From: an uncultured Muribaculaceae bacterium
Lineage (GTDB): Bacteria; Bacteroidota; Bacteroidia; Bacteroidales; Muribaculaceae
Assembly (NCBI GenBank): GCA_910577315.1
Contig: CAJTME010000008.1
Location: forward strand, 77,074-141,073
Reading direction: 5' to 3'
Length of the DNA: 64,000 nucleotides
Shown: piece after piece, positions 27,501 through 34,947 of the stretch
Position numbering within the stretch: position 1 is the first letter of the stretch
Layout of the letters: the number at the start of each line of letters is the position of its first letter
Position numbers and translations under genes: made by a program
Notes under the pieces: generated by a model
What the model saw: only the letters and a program-made list of their open reading frames with translations
The model's database searches: none
Told to the model about the DNA's origin: nothing

Positions 27501-28006
27501 TTAACTTCCGCACCGGCACCGTTGCAAGCTCACCGCGCATGATTGTCGACGGGCTGGCTCCCTCCAGCATCGCCGGTTCGTGCTTTGTGTTCCAGGAAAA
27601 CGGCGAGTATATCATGACCTATCCCGTGTCGAACCTTTCGGAAGGCGCGCACACCGTCGAACTGCTCCTTGCCAGCAACGCAGGCATGGCTGCCAATGCC
27701 AAGCTTGATTTCAATGTGATTACACGCTCGCTCACCCCCGAGGTAGTTGTGGCGGAATCGCCGGCCTCCACCCAGGCCACCATTGATGTTCAGGGCGCCG
27801 GCGTGGAGTATTCACGCATGCTCATCAGTGACGAACGTGGCAACACGGTGTTCAGTGTGGAAAATCCCCGTTTCCCCTATCAGTGGAACCTGAAGGATGC
27901 CGCAGGCTCGGCAGTGTCCGACGGCACTTATAAAGTATCAGTTCTGGTTCGCAACGGCCGCTACTACGGCCACAGCGCCCAGTCGCAGATTGTAGTGCTC
28001 CGCTGA
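24566..28006 (+). CDS. Second PorU-like C25 peptidase
   Basis: 1146 residues. Signal peptide MIRRLSLLFSLLMGLSATVSA, then an N-terminal beta region opening with the same pattern as the first PorU (YYASSSRLAGGNWVKI against FYAANSVLATGKWVKI). The C25 domain keeps both catalytic residues: His657 in YSGHGGPTS and Cys687 in MFASCDQFAFD. A C-terminal region ends RNGRYYGHSAQSQIVVLR. It is clearly homologous to the 19.8 kb protein but diverged in most positions. Probably secreted and active. Whether it is the housekeeping sortase, a specialised sortase or a C25 protease is open. A strong terminator follows. Confidence 0.85.
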   Translation: MIRRLSLLFSLLMGLSATVSALPVSYYASSSRLAGGNWVKIRTDKEAIYQFTYDQLRGMGFSNPQKVQVYGYGALTLVGNQFSQITPDDLKPIATRHTADGRILFFGEGDVCVSGNNVNRSNAYFTYRRSQADRYSYYFLSDAEDITSLPMRAQGVQKFDKNGNPIETASHLHIDWQEDELQNPSEGGVTFHGKKYSPGDQVPFSFRIKNFQPLDSTTNFANGSFAYVFALSTPVMTSLSASASSNVDLVKTSATLNSPAVVSANSTVAYENATGWLPFTSSDSDPLQDSEVTFTVSIPTANTDKLTYTAADRVYLTYPRANVLDAEDPYLVMNLMDGRNYMGHSFVFEGVMPGDVEMWNIDTPTAINSYPPVYDAERDLTKFILDRQSFRAVAFNPTYTFPTPEVVESVEPQDLHAASTPDMLLITTAELLPYAERIAALHRTYQDMDVLVVEHNLIFNEFSSGARSSMAYRRMAKMFYDRDPKKFKHVFFFGPSSYDNRCIEVTQADRLVSHPQPDAKQSNNAILNYPIDSFFGMLNDKFSTDNSIEVEPVQVAVGRVPALNVSQAATYVDKVERYFKNPLPAKAYARTLLIGGSGDNNTHGRHQLEVRDTMSVCRKDFAHTYVSFELLPPNGVGESIIADALTEGVGYMTYSGHGGPTSINGFNVTTVKSLQYDSYPFVMFASCDQFAFDRMHGGLVEAMLFERDGGALGGFAAARSVYISYNQMSCLPTAVAYANAKPGAVYGDVFKTARNSVISGYKDGSIKINSPTIVFRNMLAYNLAGDPALPLRVPERKAAVTKMGQTGAGKLSIAPFVPTTVEGCIYGSNGAVDASFNGTAEITLYDGAHDCYIMGVKRPLGNNMIQENDTITFDNDVLSVVSAKVVNGKFSAEMSVPNPTYPDGLSRMLVTATSDDGTGAMGTMDNVKVTAYDENEAVTDFKAPVIKQFYLTDADKVPASEINGSGYVVAVIDPTAEGLNFRTGTVASSPRMIVDGLAPSSIAGSCFVFQENGEYIMTYPVSNLSEGAHTVELLLASNAGMAANAKLDFNVITRSLTPEVVVAESPASTQATIDVQGAGVEYSRMLISDERGNTVFSVENPRFPYQWNLKDAAGSAVSDGTYKVSVLVRNGRYYGHSAQSQIVVLR

Positions 28007-28032
28007 TACGGAGTGCCTCATTTAATAATCAT

Positions 28033-28063
28033 AAAAAAACGCGGGTAATGCCCGCGTTTTTTT
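28033..28063. terminator. Terminator after the second PorU-like gene
   Basis: Stem AACGCGGG/CCCGCGTT, short loop, A run before and T run after, so it can act for both the plus gene and the convergent SUI1 operon. Confidence 0.85.
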
Positions 28064-28086
28064 ATTATTGATTGTCTATGGTCGGC

Positions 28087-28425
28087 TCAAATCCGCCGGG
28101 CTTTCATGCCCATGTCGGTCAGGGCCTTGACTACGGCGTCGGCGCGGTCGCCCTGAATCAATATTTCGCCTCCGCGCGCCGAGCCGCCGGTTCCGAGGCG
28201 GCGCTTGAGCTGCGAGGCGATTTCGGCCACTGCCTCGTCTGAAACGGTGAAGCCGGCGACGATGGTGGCGGTTTTTCCTCCGCGCCCCTTGCGCTCGACC
28301 ACAACGTCGAGGCGGGCGGTTTCGGTTTCCTGGCCCGGTGCGGGCTCAGCATCCTGCGGCACATCGGCGGCGGGAGTGTCAGGCAGCAATGCCCCGAGGG
28401 CTTCTCGCCAATCCTGCTGCATCAT
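28087..28425 (-). CDS. SUI1/eIF1-like (YciH) translation factor
   Basis: 112 residues. A 40-residue acidic, Pro-rich N-terminus precedes the SUI1 core: VERKGRGGKTATIVAGF, then LKRRLGTGGSARGGEILIQGD, a textbook YciH pattern. The bacterial factor binds 30S subunits and affects start-site fidelity under stress. Its start overlaps the stop of the lipoprotein gene by four bases, so it is the last gene of the SIS-pfkB-ribH operon. Confidence 0.92.
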   Translation of the reverse strand: MMQQDWREALGALLPDTPAADVPQDAEPAPGQETETARLDVVVERKGRGGKTATIVAGFTVSDEAVAEIASQLKRRLGTGGSARGGEILIQGDRADAVVKALTDMGMKARRI

Positions 28426-28889
28426 ATCGAGTCGGAATGAAGTTCATCCTCCACCACGAGCGAGTCGCGCGGAATGTTAAGGTATGTGCTGACGCGGTTC
28501 AGTACGGCCAGACGGGTGGCTGCCTCGGCCGGGAGGCGGCTGATGAAGGCGTCCACCGAGTCGGCGTCGAGCTGGCGCGCGCGTCCCAGACAGCGGGCTG
28601 CGTTCGCGTCGTTCACGTCGGCCACCGTGGTGGGCTTGTTGTGGTTGGCCGCCGAGTCGAGCAGCGTGTATAGCTCGGCCAGCACGCACAGCTGCCCTAC
28701 GTTTAGTTCGTTGAACTTGGCCGAGTCGGCCAGCAGTCCGTCGCACAGGTTCTGGCAGCGGCCATAGTTGAGGCTTTCATACTCGATGCGTGCGTCGGCG
28801 ACGGTCTGGGCCGGAGTGCGGTCGTGGGCGCATCCCAGCACGGCGACGGCCGCCAGCATGCAGAGACATAATTTTTTCAGTGCGGTCAT
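28422..28889 (-). CDS. Small lipoprotein of unknown function
   Basis: 155 residues from MTALKKLCLCML. The lipobox AVLGC puts the lipidated cysteine at residue 20. The mature part is helical and acidic with TPR-like spacing (ARIEYESLNYGRCQNLCDGLLA). No family recognised. Four-base overlaps with both ribH upstream and SUI1 downstream show strict coupling, although the function appears unrelated to riboflavin. Confidence 0.7.
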   Translation of the reverse strand: MTALKKLCLCMLAAVAVLGCAHDRTPAQTVADARIEYESLNYGRCQNLCDGLLADSAKFNELNVGQLCVLAELYTLLDSAANHNKPTTVADVNDANAARCLGRARQLDADSVDAFISRLPAEAATRLAVLNRVSTYLNIPRDSLVVEDELHSDSI

Positions 28890-29377
28890 AGATCTTTCAC
28901 CTCTCTTGTAAACTGATACATCTTCAGGGCGGCCTCGGCGGCTTCCTCGCCCTTGTGGCCGTGCTTGCCGCCTATGCGGTCGAGCGCGTCCTGCTCGGTG
29001 TCGACAGTCAGCACCCCGAAAATGACCGGGATGTCGCACTCGGCGTTCAGGTGGGTGATGCCCTGGGTTACCGACTGGCAGACGTAGTCGAAATGGGGTG
29101 TGCCGCCACGTATCACGCAGCCGAACACAATCACCACATCGAACGCGCCCGATTCAATCACCGACGAGGCGGCGAAAGTCAGCTCGACGGCGCCGGGCAC
29201 GTGGAAAATGTCAATCATGTCGTCGTCGACGCCATGTTTTTTCAGGGTGTCGACGCAGCCGTCGGTCAGGGCCGAGGTGATGTGTCCGTTCCATTCGGCG
29301 GCGATGATGGCCACGCGCACGTCGCCGTCGACTTCCGCGTTGAACGGATTGGGTAGGTTATGAAGGTTGGATGCCAT
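28886..29377 (-). CDS. ribH: 6,7-dimethyl-8-ribityllumazine synthase
   Basis: 163 residues. Substrate-binding motifs are present: AAEWNGHIT, VPGAVELTFAA, GCVIRGGTPHFDYVC and FGVLTVDTEQDALDR. It condenses 5-amino-6-ribitylaminouracil with dihydroxybutanone phosphate in riboflavin synthesis and normally forms an icosahedral or pentameric shell. No FMN riboswitch is evident; it lies inside an operon. Confidence 0.95.
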   Translation of the reverse strand: MASNLHNLPNPFNAEVDGDVRVAIIAAEWNGHITSALTDGCVDTLKKHGVDDDMIDIFHVPGAVELTFAASSVIESGAFDVVIVFGCVIRGGTPHFDYVCQSVTQGITHLNAECDIPVIFGVLTVDTEQDALDRIGGKHGHKGEEAAEAALKMYQFTREVKDL

Positions 29378-29407
29378 ATTTTTTATCTTATGGGTTTTGT
29401 TTTTTAA

Positions 29408-30316
29408 TCAGATTATGCTTTTCTGCCAATCCTCGGTGAAGTTGGCGGCGGCAGCCTGGGCGGCCTTGGCTCCGGCGGTGAGCAGCATGCGGCGCAAGTC
29501 CTCGTCGGGGGTCTCGAGCCGGTCGGGAGTTATGTTTTGCTCATAAATGGCTCCGCACACTCCGGCGATTACTCCGGCGTTCCACGCCATCGTCTCGCAT
29601 ATGCGCTCGGGAATCTCGAGCTGCGTCACCTCCTTCCCGCTGAAATAGTTTATGCGGCGGGTGGCGGTGTCTACGTTGATGAGCGAGCGGCAGTAGAAGT
29701 CGATGTGGTCGGCATAGACGCTGCGGTCGGGCGAGGTGCCGAATATGAGGTCGAGGTCGTTGTTGCGGGCGATGACGATGCTGGCCAGCTCGAGATTCTC
29801 GAGTATGGCGGGCATGACGCGGGTGATGCGGCTCACCTGGGCCGACATGAATCCCGGCACGTACACCATCACGGCGCGGCGTTCGGCACAGTGGTTGAGG
29901 AAGGGCAGCATGCGGGCGCGCATGCGCTGGTCGAGGGCGTAATAGCCGCCGAACACCACCACCGAATCGTCGTCGACGCGCGGCCACACGATGTCGAACG
30001 CCTCGTCGGCATAGTTCTCATACCTGGTCACGCGGGTGGAGCCGTCGCTGGCCGTGGTGAAAATCATCAGCGGGGTCCGCCCCTCGGTGAAGCGGTCGAG
30101 CGACGATGTGTCGACTCCGGCGTCGGTGAGGTATTTCACCGCCATGTCGCCCACGGGGTCGGCCGATGCCTCCGAGGCCATCACCACCGGCAGTTTTTCC
30201 GCGGCCATCAGCGATGCCGCGCAGGCGATGCGTCCGCCCGGCATCACGCCTGCGGGCTGTCCCTCCCTGAAAACGAGGTTGAGGGCACATTCGCCTATGC
30301 ATATTATTCGTTTCAT
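29408..30316 (-). CDS. PfkB-family protein with degenerate catalytic motif
   Basis: 302 residues. The N-terminal IGECALNLVFREGQPAGVMPGG and the later GGYYALDQRMRARM are like Bacteroidetes PfkB sugar kinases. The C-terminal signature that normally reads GAGDxFNAG, with the catalytic Asp, here reads CETMAWNAGVIAG; the GAGD glycines and Asp are gone while NAG is kept. The G-rich N-terminal sugar motif is also weak. It may be a pseudokinase or regulatory protein. It follows the SIS gene by 42 nt and precedes ribH by 30 nt. Confidence 0.8.
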   Translation of the reverse strand: MKRIICIGECALNLVFREGQPAGVMPGGRIACAASLMAAEKLPVVMASEASADPVGDMAVKYLTDAGVDTSSLDRFTEGRTPLMIFTTASDGSTRVTRYENYADEAFDIVWPRVDDDSVVVFGGYYALDQRMRARMLPFLNHCAERRAVMVYVPGFMSAQVSRITRVMPAILENLELASIVIARNNDLDLIFGTSPDRSVYADHIDFYCRSLINVDTATRRINYFSGKEVTQLEIPERICETMAWNAGVIAGVCGAIYEQNITPDRLETPDEDLRRMLLTAGAKAAQAAAANFTEDWQKSII

Positions 30317-30358
30317 GATAAGAAAGTTCTTACAGATTCTAACGTCCCGGCGGTCCGC

Positions 30359-30964
30359 TTAGTTTTTCCCGCCGGCCAGTTGCCCCAGATAACCGCCGTG
30401 GTGGCGCTTGGCGTATTCCTGGCGCGAGAAGCCTATGCGCTCCATCACGTTCACCACCAGCACGTCGCCGATGACGGTCATCATCGTGGTCGAGGTGGTT
30501 GGCGTCAGCCCCAGAGGGCACACCTCGGGCGCGCCGCCCGTGAACAGCGCCACGTCGGCCATGCGGGCCAGCGGGCTGTCGGGCTGCCCCGAAATCACAA
30601 TCAGCGGCACCTGCGGGAAAAGTCCGCGCGCCAGGTTGACCAGCTCGACGATTTCGCTGGTCTTGCCCGAGTTGGAGATGAGCAGCATCACGTCGTCGGG
30701 CTGCATCACCCCCAGGTCGCCGTGCTGGGCCTCGGCGGGGTGGAGGCTGACGGCCGGGGTGCCCGTCGACGAGAACGTGGTGGCGATGTTCATCGCAATC
30801 TGGCCGGCCTTGCCCATGCCCGAAGTGATGAGCTTGCCGCCGCGGCGGTGGACATGCTCCACAATCAGCCCGACGGCGCGTTCATATTCGTCAGTAACCG
30901 GAATTCCGGCAATCGCGCGGCTCTCAGCCTCGAGAATCGCGCGCATTGACTCTTTAACGTCCAT
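30359..30964 (-). CDS. SIS-domain sugar-phosphate isomerase (KdsD/KpsF-like, no CBS domains)
   Basis: 201 residues from MDVKESMRAIL; the longer open frame upstream crosses purB antisense and is rejected. SIS motifs include SGMGKAGQIAMNIATTFSSTG, HPAEAQHGDLG and ISNSGKTSEIVEL, with LTPTTSTTMM, as in arabinose-5-phosphate isomerases, but the usual CBS pair after residue 200 is absent. Single-domain members are known in Bacteroides. The likely role is Kdo precursor synthesis, in keeping with lpxB in the window. First gene of its operon. Confidence 0.85.
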   Translation of the reverse strand: MDVKESMRAILEAESRAIAGIPVTDEYERAVGLIVEHVHRRGGKLITSGMGKAGQIAMNIATTFSSTGTPAVSLHPAEAQHGDLGVMQPDDVMLLISNSGKTSEIVELVNLARGLFPQVPLIVISGQPDSPLARMADVALFTGGAPEVCPLGLTPTTSTTMMTVIGDVLVVNVMERIGFSRQEYAKRHHGGYLGQLAGGKN

Positions 30965-30982
30965 AGTTCTAAAATTACAAGG

Positions 30983-30990
30983 CAAAGTTA
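30983..30990 (-). promoter_or_regulatory. -7 element of the SIS-pfkB-ribH operon
   Basis: Reverse complement TAACTTTG, 18 nt before the SIS start codon. Confidence 0.6.
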
Positions 30991-31096
30991 GCGAAAAAAG
31001 CCGAGAAACCGCCTCGCCAACGATAAAAATCAGCGGCCTGCGGCGTAAGTCGGTACGGGGTGGGGGACGGTATTTTGAATTGCGGAATTTTTTCAT

Positions 31097-31104
31097 TAAT
31101 TTTG
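31097..31104 (+). promoter_or_regulatory. -7 element of purB
   Basis: TAATTTTG, 28 nt before the purB ATG. Confidence 0.55.
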
Positions 31105-31132
31105 TGGCCTGAAACTCATAATCGTTTCCCCT

Positions 31133-32476
31133 ATGGAATTGACTTCTCTTACTGCCATCTCGCCCGTCGACGGGCGCTACCGGTCGAAGTGCGAGCACCT
31201 CGACGAGTATTTTTCGGAATTCGGACTTATCCGCTACCGCGTGAAGGTCGAGGTCGAGTATTTCATCGCCCTGTGCGAGATTCCCCTGCCGCAGCTCAAG
31301 GACGTGCCCGCCGCGTCTCTGGAAAAGCTGCGCGACATCTATCATGACTTTTCCCTGGCCGACGCCTCGCGCATCAAGGAAATCGAGGCCACGACCAACC
31401 ACGACGTCAAGGCCGTGGAATATTTCCTGAAAGAGAAGTTCGACGCCATGGGCCTCGACCGGTTCAAGGAATTCATACACTTCGGCCTCACCTCTCAGGA
31501 CATCAACAACACCTCGGTGCCGATGTCGGTGCTCGACGCGCTGCAGGACGTCTACATGCCGGCCCTTCAGGAGCTGTGCGACAAAATCGACGCCCTCGCC
31601 GAGGAATGGCAGGACGTGGCCATGCTGGCCCGCACCCACGGCCAGCCCGCCTCGCCCACACGCCTGGGCAAGGAACTCGAGGTGTTCACCTACCGCATCG
31701 CCGAGCAGAGCGAACTTCTCGCCGCAACCCCGTTCTCGGGTAAGTTCGGCGGCGCCACCGGCAATTTCAACGCCCACCACGTCGCATATCCCGACATCGA
31801 CTGGCAGGAATTCGGCGCGAATTTCCTGCGCGAGCGCCTCGGCATCGACCGCGAGGAATTCACCACCCAGATTTCAAACTACGACAACCTGGCCGGCGTG
31901 TTCGACGCCCTGCGCCGCATCAACACCATCATCCTCGACCTCGACCGCGACATCTGGATGTATATCTCGATGAACTACTTCAAGCAGCGCATCAAGGCCG
32001 GCGAGGTGGGTTCGTCGGCAATGCCCCACAAGGTGAACCCCATCGACTTCGAGAACTCGGAGGGCAACCTTGGCATCGCCAACGCCATCCTCGGCCACCT
32101 GGCCGCCAAGCTGCCCGTGTCGCGCCTCCAGCGTGACCTCACCGACTCGACCGTCCTGCGCAACATCGGCGTGCCCCTGGCCCACACCCTCATCGCAATC
32201 GCCTCAACCCTCAAGGGCCTCAACAAGCTGCTGCTCAACCGCGCGGCCATCGACGCCGACCTCGAGGCAAACTGGGCCGTGGTTGCCGAAGGCATCCAGA
32301 CCATCCTCCGCCGCGAGGGCTATCCCAAACCCTACGAGACCCTCAAGCAACTCACCCGCACCAACGAGGCCATCACCGCCGATAGCATCGCCCGCTTCAT
32401 CGACACACTCGACGTGACCGACGCCGTCCGTGCCGAGCTCCGCGCCCTGTCGCCCGCGACATACACCGGCATGTAA
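31133..32476 (+). CDS. purB: Adenylosuccinate lyase
   Basis: 447 residues, beginning MELTSLTAISPVDGRY as in most PurB. The lyase signature GSSAMPHKVNPIDFENSEGN is complete and the catalytic His regions (TSQDINNTS, ARTHGQPASPT) are present. It cleaves SAICAR and adenylosuccinate in purine synthesis. Monocistronic between a divergent promoter and a stable hairpin. Confidence 0.97.
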   Translation: MELTSLTAISPVDGRYRSKCEHLDEYFSEFGLIRYRVKVEVEYFIALCEIPLPQLKDVPAASLEKLRDIYHDFSLADASRIKEIEATTNHDVKAVEYFLKEKFDAMGLDRFKEFIHFGLTSQDINNTSVPMSVLDALQDVYMPALQELCDKIDALAEEWQDVAMLARTHGQPASPTRLGKELEVFTYRIAEQSELLAATPFSGKFGGATGNFNAHHVAYPDIDWQEFGANFLRERLGIDREEFTTQISNYDNLAGVFDALRRINTIILDLDRDIWMYISMNYFKQRIKAGEVGSSAMPHKVNPIDFENSEGNLGIANAILGHLAAKLPVSRLQRDLTDSTVLRNIGVPLAHTLIAIASTLKGLNKLLLNRAAIDADLEANWAVVAEGIQTILRREGYPKPYETLKQLTRTNEAITADSIARFIDTLDVTDAVRAELRALSPATYTGM

Positions 32477-32496
32477 CTGCCGCCCGCATAAACAAC

Positions 32497-32533
32497 CGGC
32501 GCCCGGGATTTCCGATTGAAATCCCGGGCGCCG
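32497..32533. terminator. Hairpin between convergent purB and the T9SS gene
   Basis: Perfect 16-bp stem CGGCGCCCGGGATTTC with its complement and a 5-nt loop. No T run on either side, so termination is presumed from position and stability. Confidence 0.55.
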
Positions 32534-32551
32534 TGCGTTAGTGGGGAGGTA

Positions 32552-34798
32552 CTACCTTACCACCGTCTTTGATGCGGAGGTGCCGGAGACTACAATATAG
32601 AGGCCGGCGGGCAGCTGGGCCACACGCTCAGGGGCGATGCCGCGTGCGACGGCCGTGCCCGAGGGGGTGAACACGTCGACCGTGGACGGCGCGTCGACCG
32701 TGACGGAGGTCACGCCGTTTTGCGATGCCGAGGCAATCTCGACATTGTCGACGGCAAGCACGCCCGACTTGCGGCCCAGGAAGCTCCAGCGCACCCTCAC
32801 GGTGTTGCCGGCAAAGTCGCTTAGGTCAACTTCGACATTCCCGTTGTCAACGAGGGCCACGTTCTCGAGCTCGATCCATGTCGTCCCGTTGTTGCCGGTG
32901 GCCGACAGCTGGGCCTGTGCTGCACCGCTCGGGCCCGGCAGTTCGTCCAGGTAGAACTGGTCGTATTTAAGGATGGCGCCGTCTTCCCCGACTTCAAATG
33001 CGGGGGTGATGAGGTGGCTTTCGAGCTTGTTCATGCCGGCGGCGATGCCGCTGACCGACGCGAAGCCGCCGCTGACACCCATCCCGGCGGGGACTTCGAT
33101 GCCAAACCAGTTGTCGAAACGCCATGAATACATGTCCTTTACCGTTCCGTTGGGGTCGACGAGCTCGGTCTCCCAGTTGGCGGGCAGGTGGCCGTTGTCA
33201 AAGGTTTCCTTAAACGGCAGCGTGGCCGAGGCCGTGCGGTTGCCGGGAGCGGGCTGCGATGCGGGCAGCGACACCTGGCCGTCGGCATATATGGCATGCA
33301 CGTGATAGCTATACAGTCCCTCGGGCGCGTCAGCGTCGGTGAACGAGAGTTCCGGTGTACGCTCTGAGAGGGCGACATCGCCGCGGTAGACGCTGTATGC
33401 CACCGGTGCCGGCTCAACGTCCCGGGGAGCGTCCCACTCGATGACATGGCCGGTGCCCGAGGCGGTCACGCGCAGGTTGCCGACGCCCATCACCGTGCCC
33501 GGGGCGGCCGAGGCGCTCACGCGGGCCGACACACCCTCGGGGTAGGCATACACCGCCTCAACCTCAAAATTGTAGAGGCCCTTGTAGAGGCCCGTCTGTC
33601 CCATCGAGAGCTCCTCGGCCGGGTCGAGCCAGCCAAGCGACTTACCGTTGAGATAGACCACATAGTGAGACGGCTGCAGGTCGCCTTCGGGGGCCTCCCA
33701 CGCGACGCTTACGGCGTATCGGTCGGCACCCGACGGTTCGTAGCTTGCCTTGGGGTTGCGCGGGGCGGCGAATTCAAATTCGGTCACGTCGACCATCACC
33801 GAGGCGGCCTCATACTCGCGGTTTTCGGCCTCGTTCCACGCCATGACGCGATATTCATACATGCCGGGGTCTTTTGCGGAATATTCCGTGAAATGGCGGG
33901 CCTTCAGGTAATCGGCCACCATCATGTTGACGGCATATATGCGGAAGGTTGTCAGGCCGTTGTTCAGCCATTCCGACGGCTCGCGGCGGGGCGCTTTTTC
34001 GGCACCGGCGGCGGGCTTGAACCCGCGCATCAGCGCCAGGTCGCGTGGCGCGGCTTTCCGAGCCTCTGATTTCCGGGCAGTGGCCTTCAGGTTTGTAAGG
34101 ACTTTTTCGTCAGCGCTGAGAAATTCCACGTCGTCAACCATCCACAGGAAGTAGAGGCTGGTCAGCTCGTCGCTGACGGCGTTGAAGGCCACCAGGGTGT
34201 TGTCGTCGGTGGGTTCGCCCAGGAACAGCGATGCCTGCTGCACGGCGTCAACATCGCCCATGTCCCAGCGGCCATCCCACAGTTCGGTCCACGTCGCGCC
34301 GTTGTCGCGGCTGATGTGCACGTAGTAATGGTCGGGGAAATCGCGGAAGCCGCCCACCTCGAGCAGCTCAGGATGCAGGTAATACCAGAAATCCATGTAC
34401 ACCGCGCCGGCTCCCGGCTTCAGCACCAGCCATTCGTCCTGATGGTTGGCGGGGTCGGCCTCGGTCTCGGAGCCCATCATCAGCATGGCAACATAGTCAC
34501 CCGAGTGGGCGAATGTTTCTTCGGCGCCTTCAAAACTGTATGTGATCCAGTTACATTCCGGCTCGGGGTGAGTGGTCTTGATTTCGCAGTTTTCAGGGAA
34601 ATCGTCTCCTTCGAATCCGAACGCCGACACCGTTTGGCCGGCATTTCCCCATTCCCAGGAGAGATCCACAACGATTCCGCTGCATTTTGCCGAGAGATTG
34701 CCGGGCGCGACGGGCGTGAACGCATGCGCCTGTCCGCAAATGGCCATAGCCGCCATCAGCGGGAGGCATCTGCCTTTCAGGTAATAGTTTTTGCTCAT
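32552..34798 (-). CDS. T9SS cargo protein with choice-of-anchor-J and Fn3-like domains
   Basis: 748 residues. Signal peptide ending near GQAHA. Two jelly-roll 'choice-of-anchor J' type regions (SRDNGATWTELWDGRWDMG near 165; LPFKETFDNGHLPANWE and DQFYLDELPG near 530-620) flank Fn3-like repeats (YRVMAWNEAENREY, VEAVYAYPEG). The C-terminal sorting domain ends LPAGLYIVVSGTSASKTVVR. Predicted to be surface-attached after PorU processing. Adhesion or glycan binding is plausible; the ligand is unknown. Confidence 0.8.
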   Translation of the reverse strand: MSKNYYLKGRCLPLMAAMAICGQAHAFTPVAPGNLSAKCSGIVVDLSWEWGNAGQTVSAFGFEGDDFPENCEIKTTHPEPECNWITYSFEGAEETFAHSGDYVAMLMMGSETEADPANHQDEWLVLKPGAGAVYMDFWYYLHPELLEVGGFRDFPDHYYVHISRDNGATWTELWDGRWDMGDVDAVQQASLFLGEPTDDNTLVAFNAVSDELTSLYFLWMVDDVEFLSADEKVLTNLKATARKSEARKAAPRDLALMRGFKPAAGAEKAPRREPSEWLNNGLTTFRIYAVNMMVADYLKARHFTEYSAKDPGMYEYRVMAWNEAENREYEAASVMVDVTEFEFAAPRNPKASYEPSGADRYAVSVAWEAPEGDLQPSHYVVYLNGKSLGWLDPAEELSMGQTGLYKGLYNFEVEAVYAYPEGVSARVSASAAPGTVMGVGNLRVTASGTGHVIEWDAPRDVEPAPVAYSVYRGDVALSERTPELSFTDADAPEGLYSYHVHAIYADGQVSLPASQPAPGNRTASATLPFKETFDNGHLPANWETELVDPNGTVKDMYSWRFDNWFGIEVPAGMGVSGGFASVSGIAAGMNKLESHLITPAFEVGEDGAILKYDQFYLDELPGPSGAAQAQLSATGNNGTTWIELENVALVDNGNVEVDLSDFAGNTVRVRWSFLGRKSGVLAVDNVEIASASQNGVTSVTVDAPSTVDVFTPSGTAVARGIAPERVAQLPAGLYIVVSGTSASKTVVR

Positions 34799-34895
34799 AA
34801 GATAGGATTTGTTAGAAAATATTTAACACACATCGCAAAGATATTCACAAAATACGGAATTTCCAAATGTAGTGCGGCTTATTGAAGAAAATAAG

Positions 34896-34903
34896 TAACT
34901 TTG
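34896..34903 (+). promoter_or_regulatory. -7 element of the CobW-family gene
   Basis: TAACTTTG, 44 nt before the ATG. Confidence 0.5.
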
Positions 34904-34947
34904 CATAAAAAAGTGGCGGACATGGGCCGCCACATTCCTGACAAGCT

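Noticed and set aside
30965..31780. Long upstream extension of the SIS isomerase frame
   Set aside because: It runs antisense through purB and past the divergent promoters; the SIS domain begins at MDVKESMRAIL.
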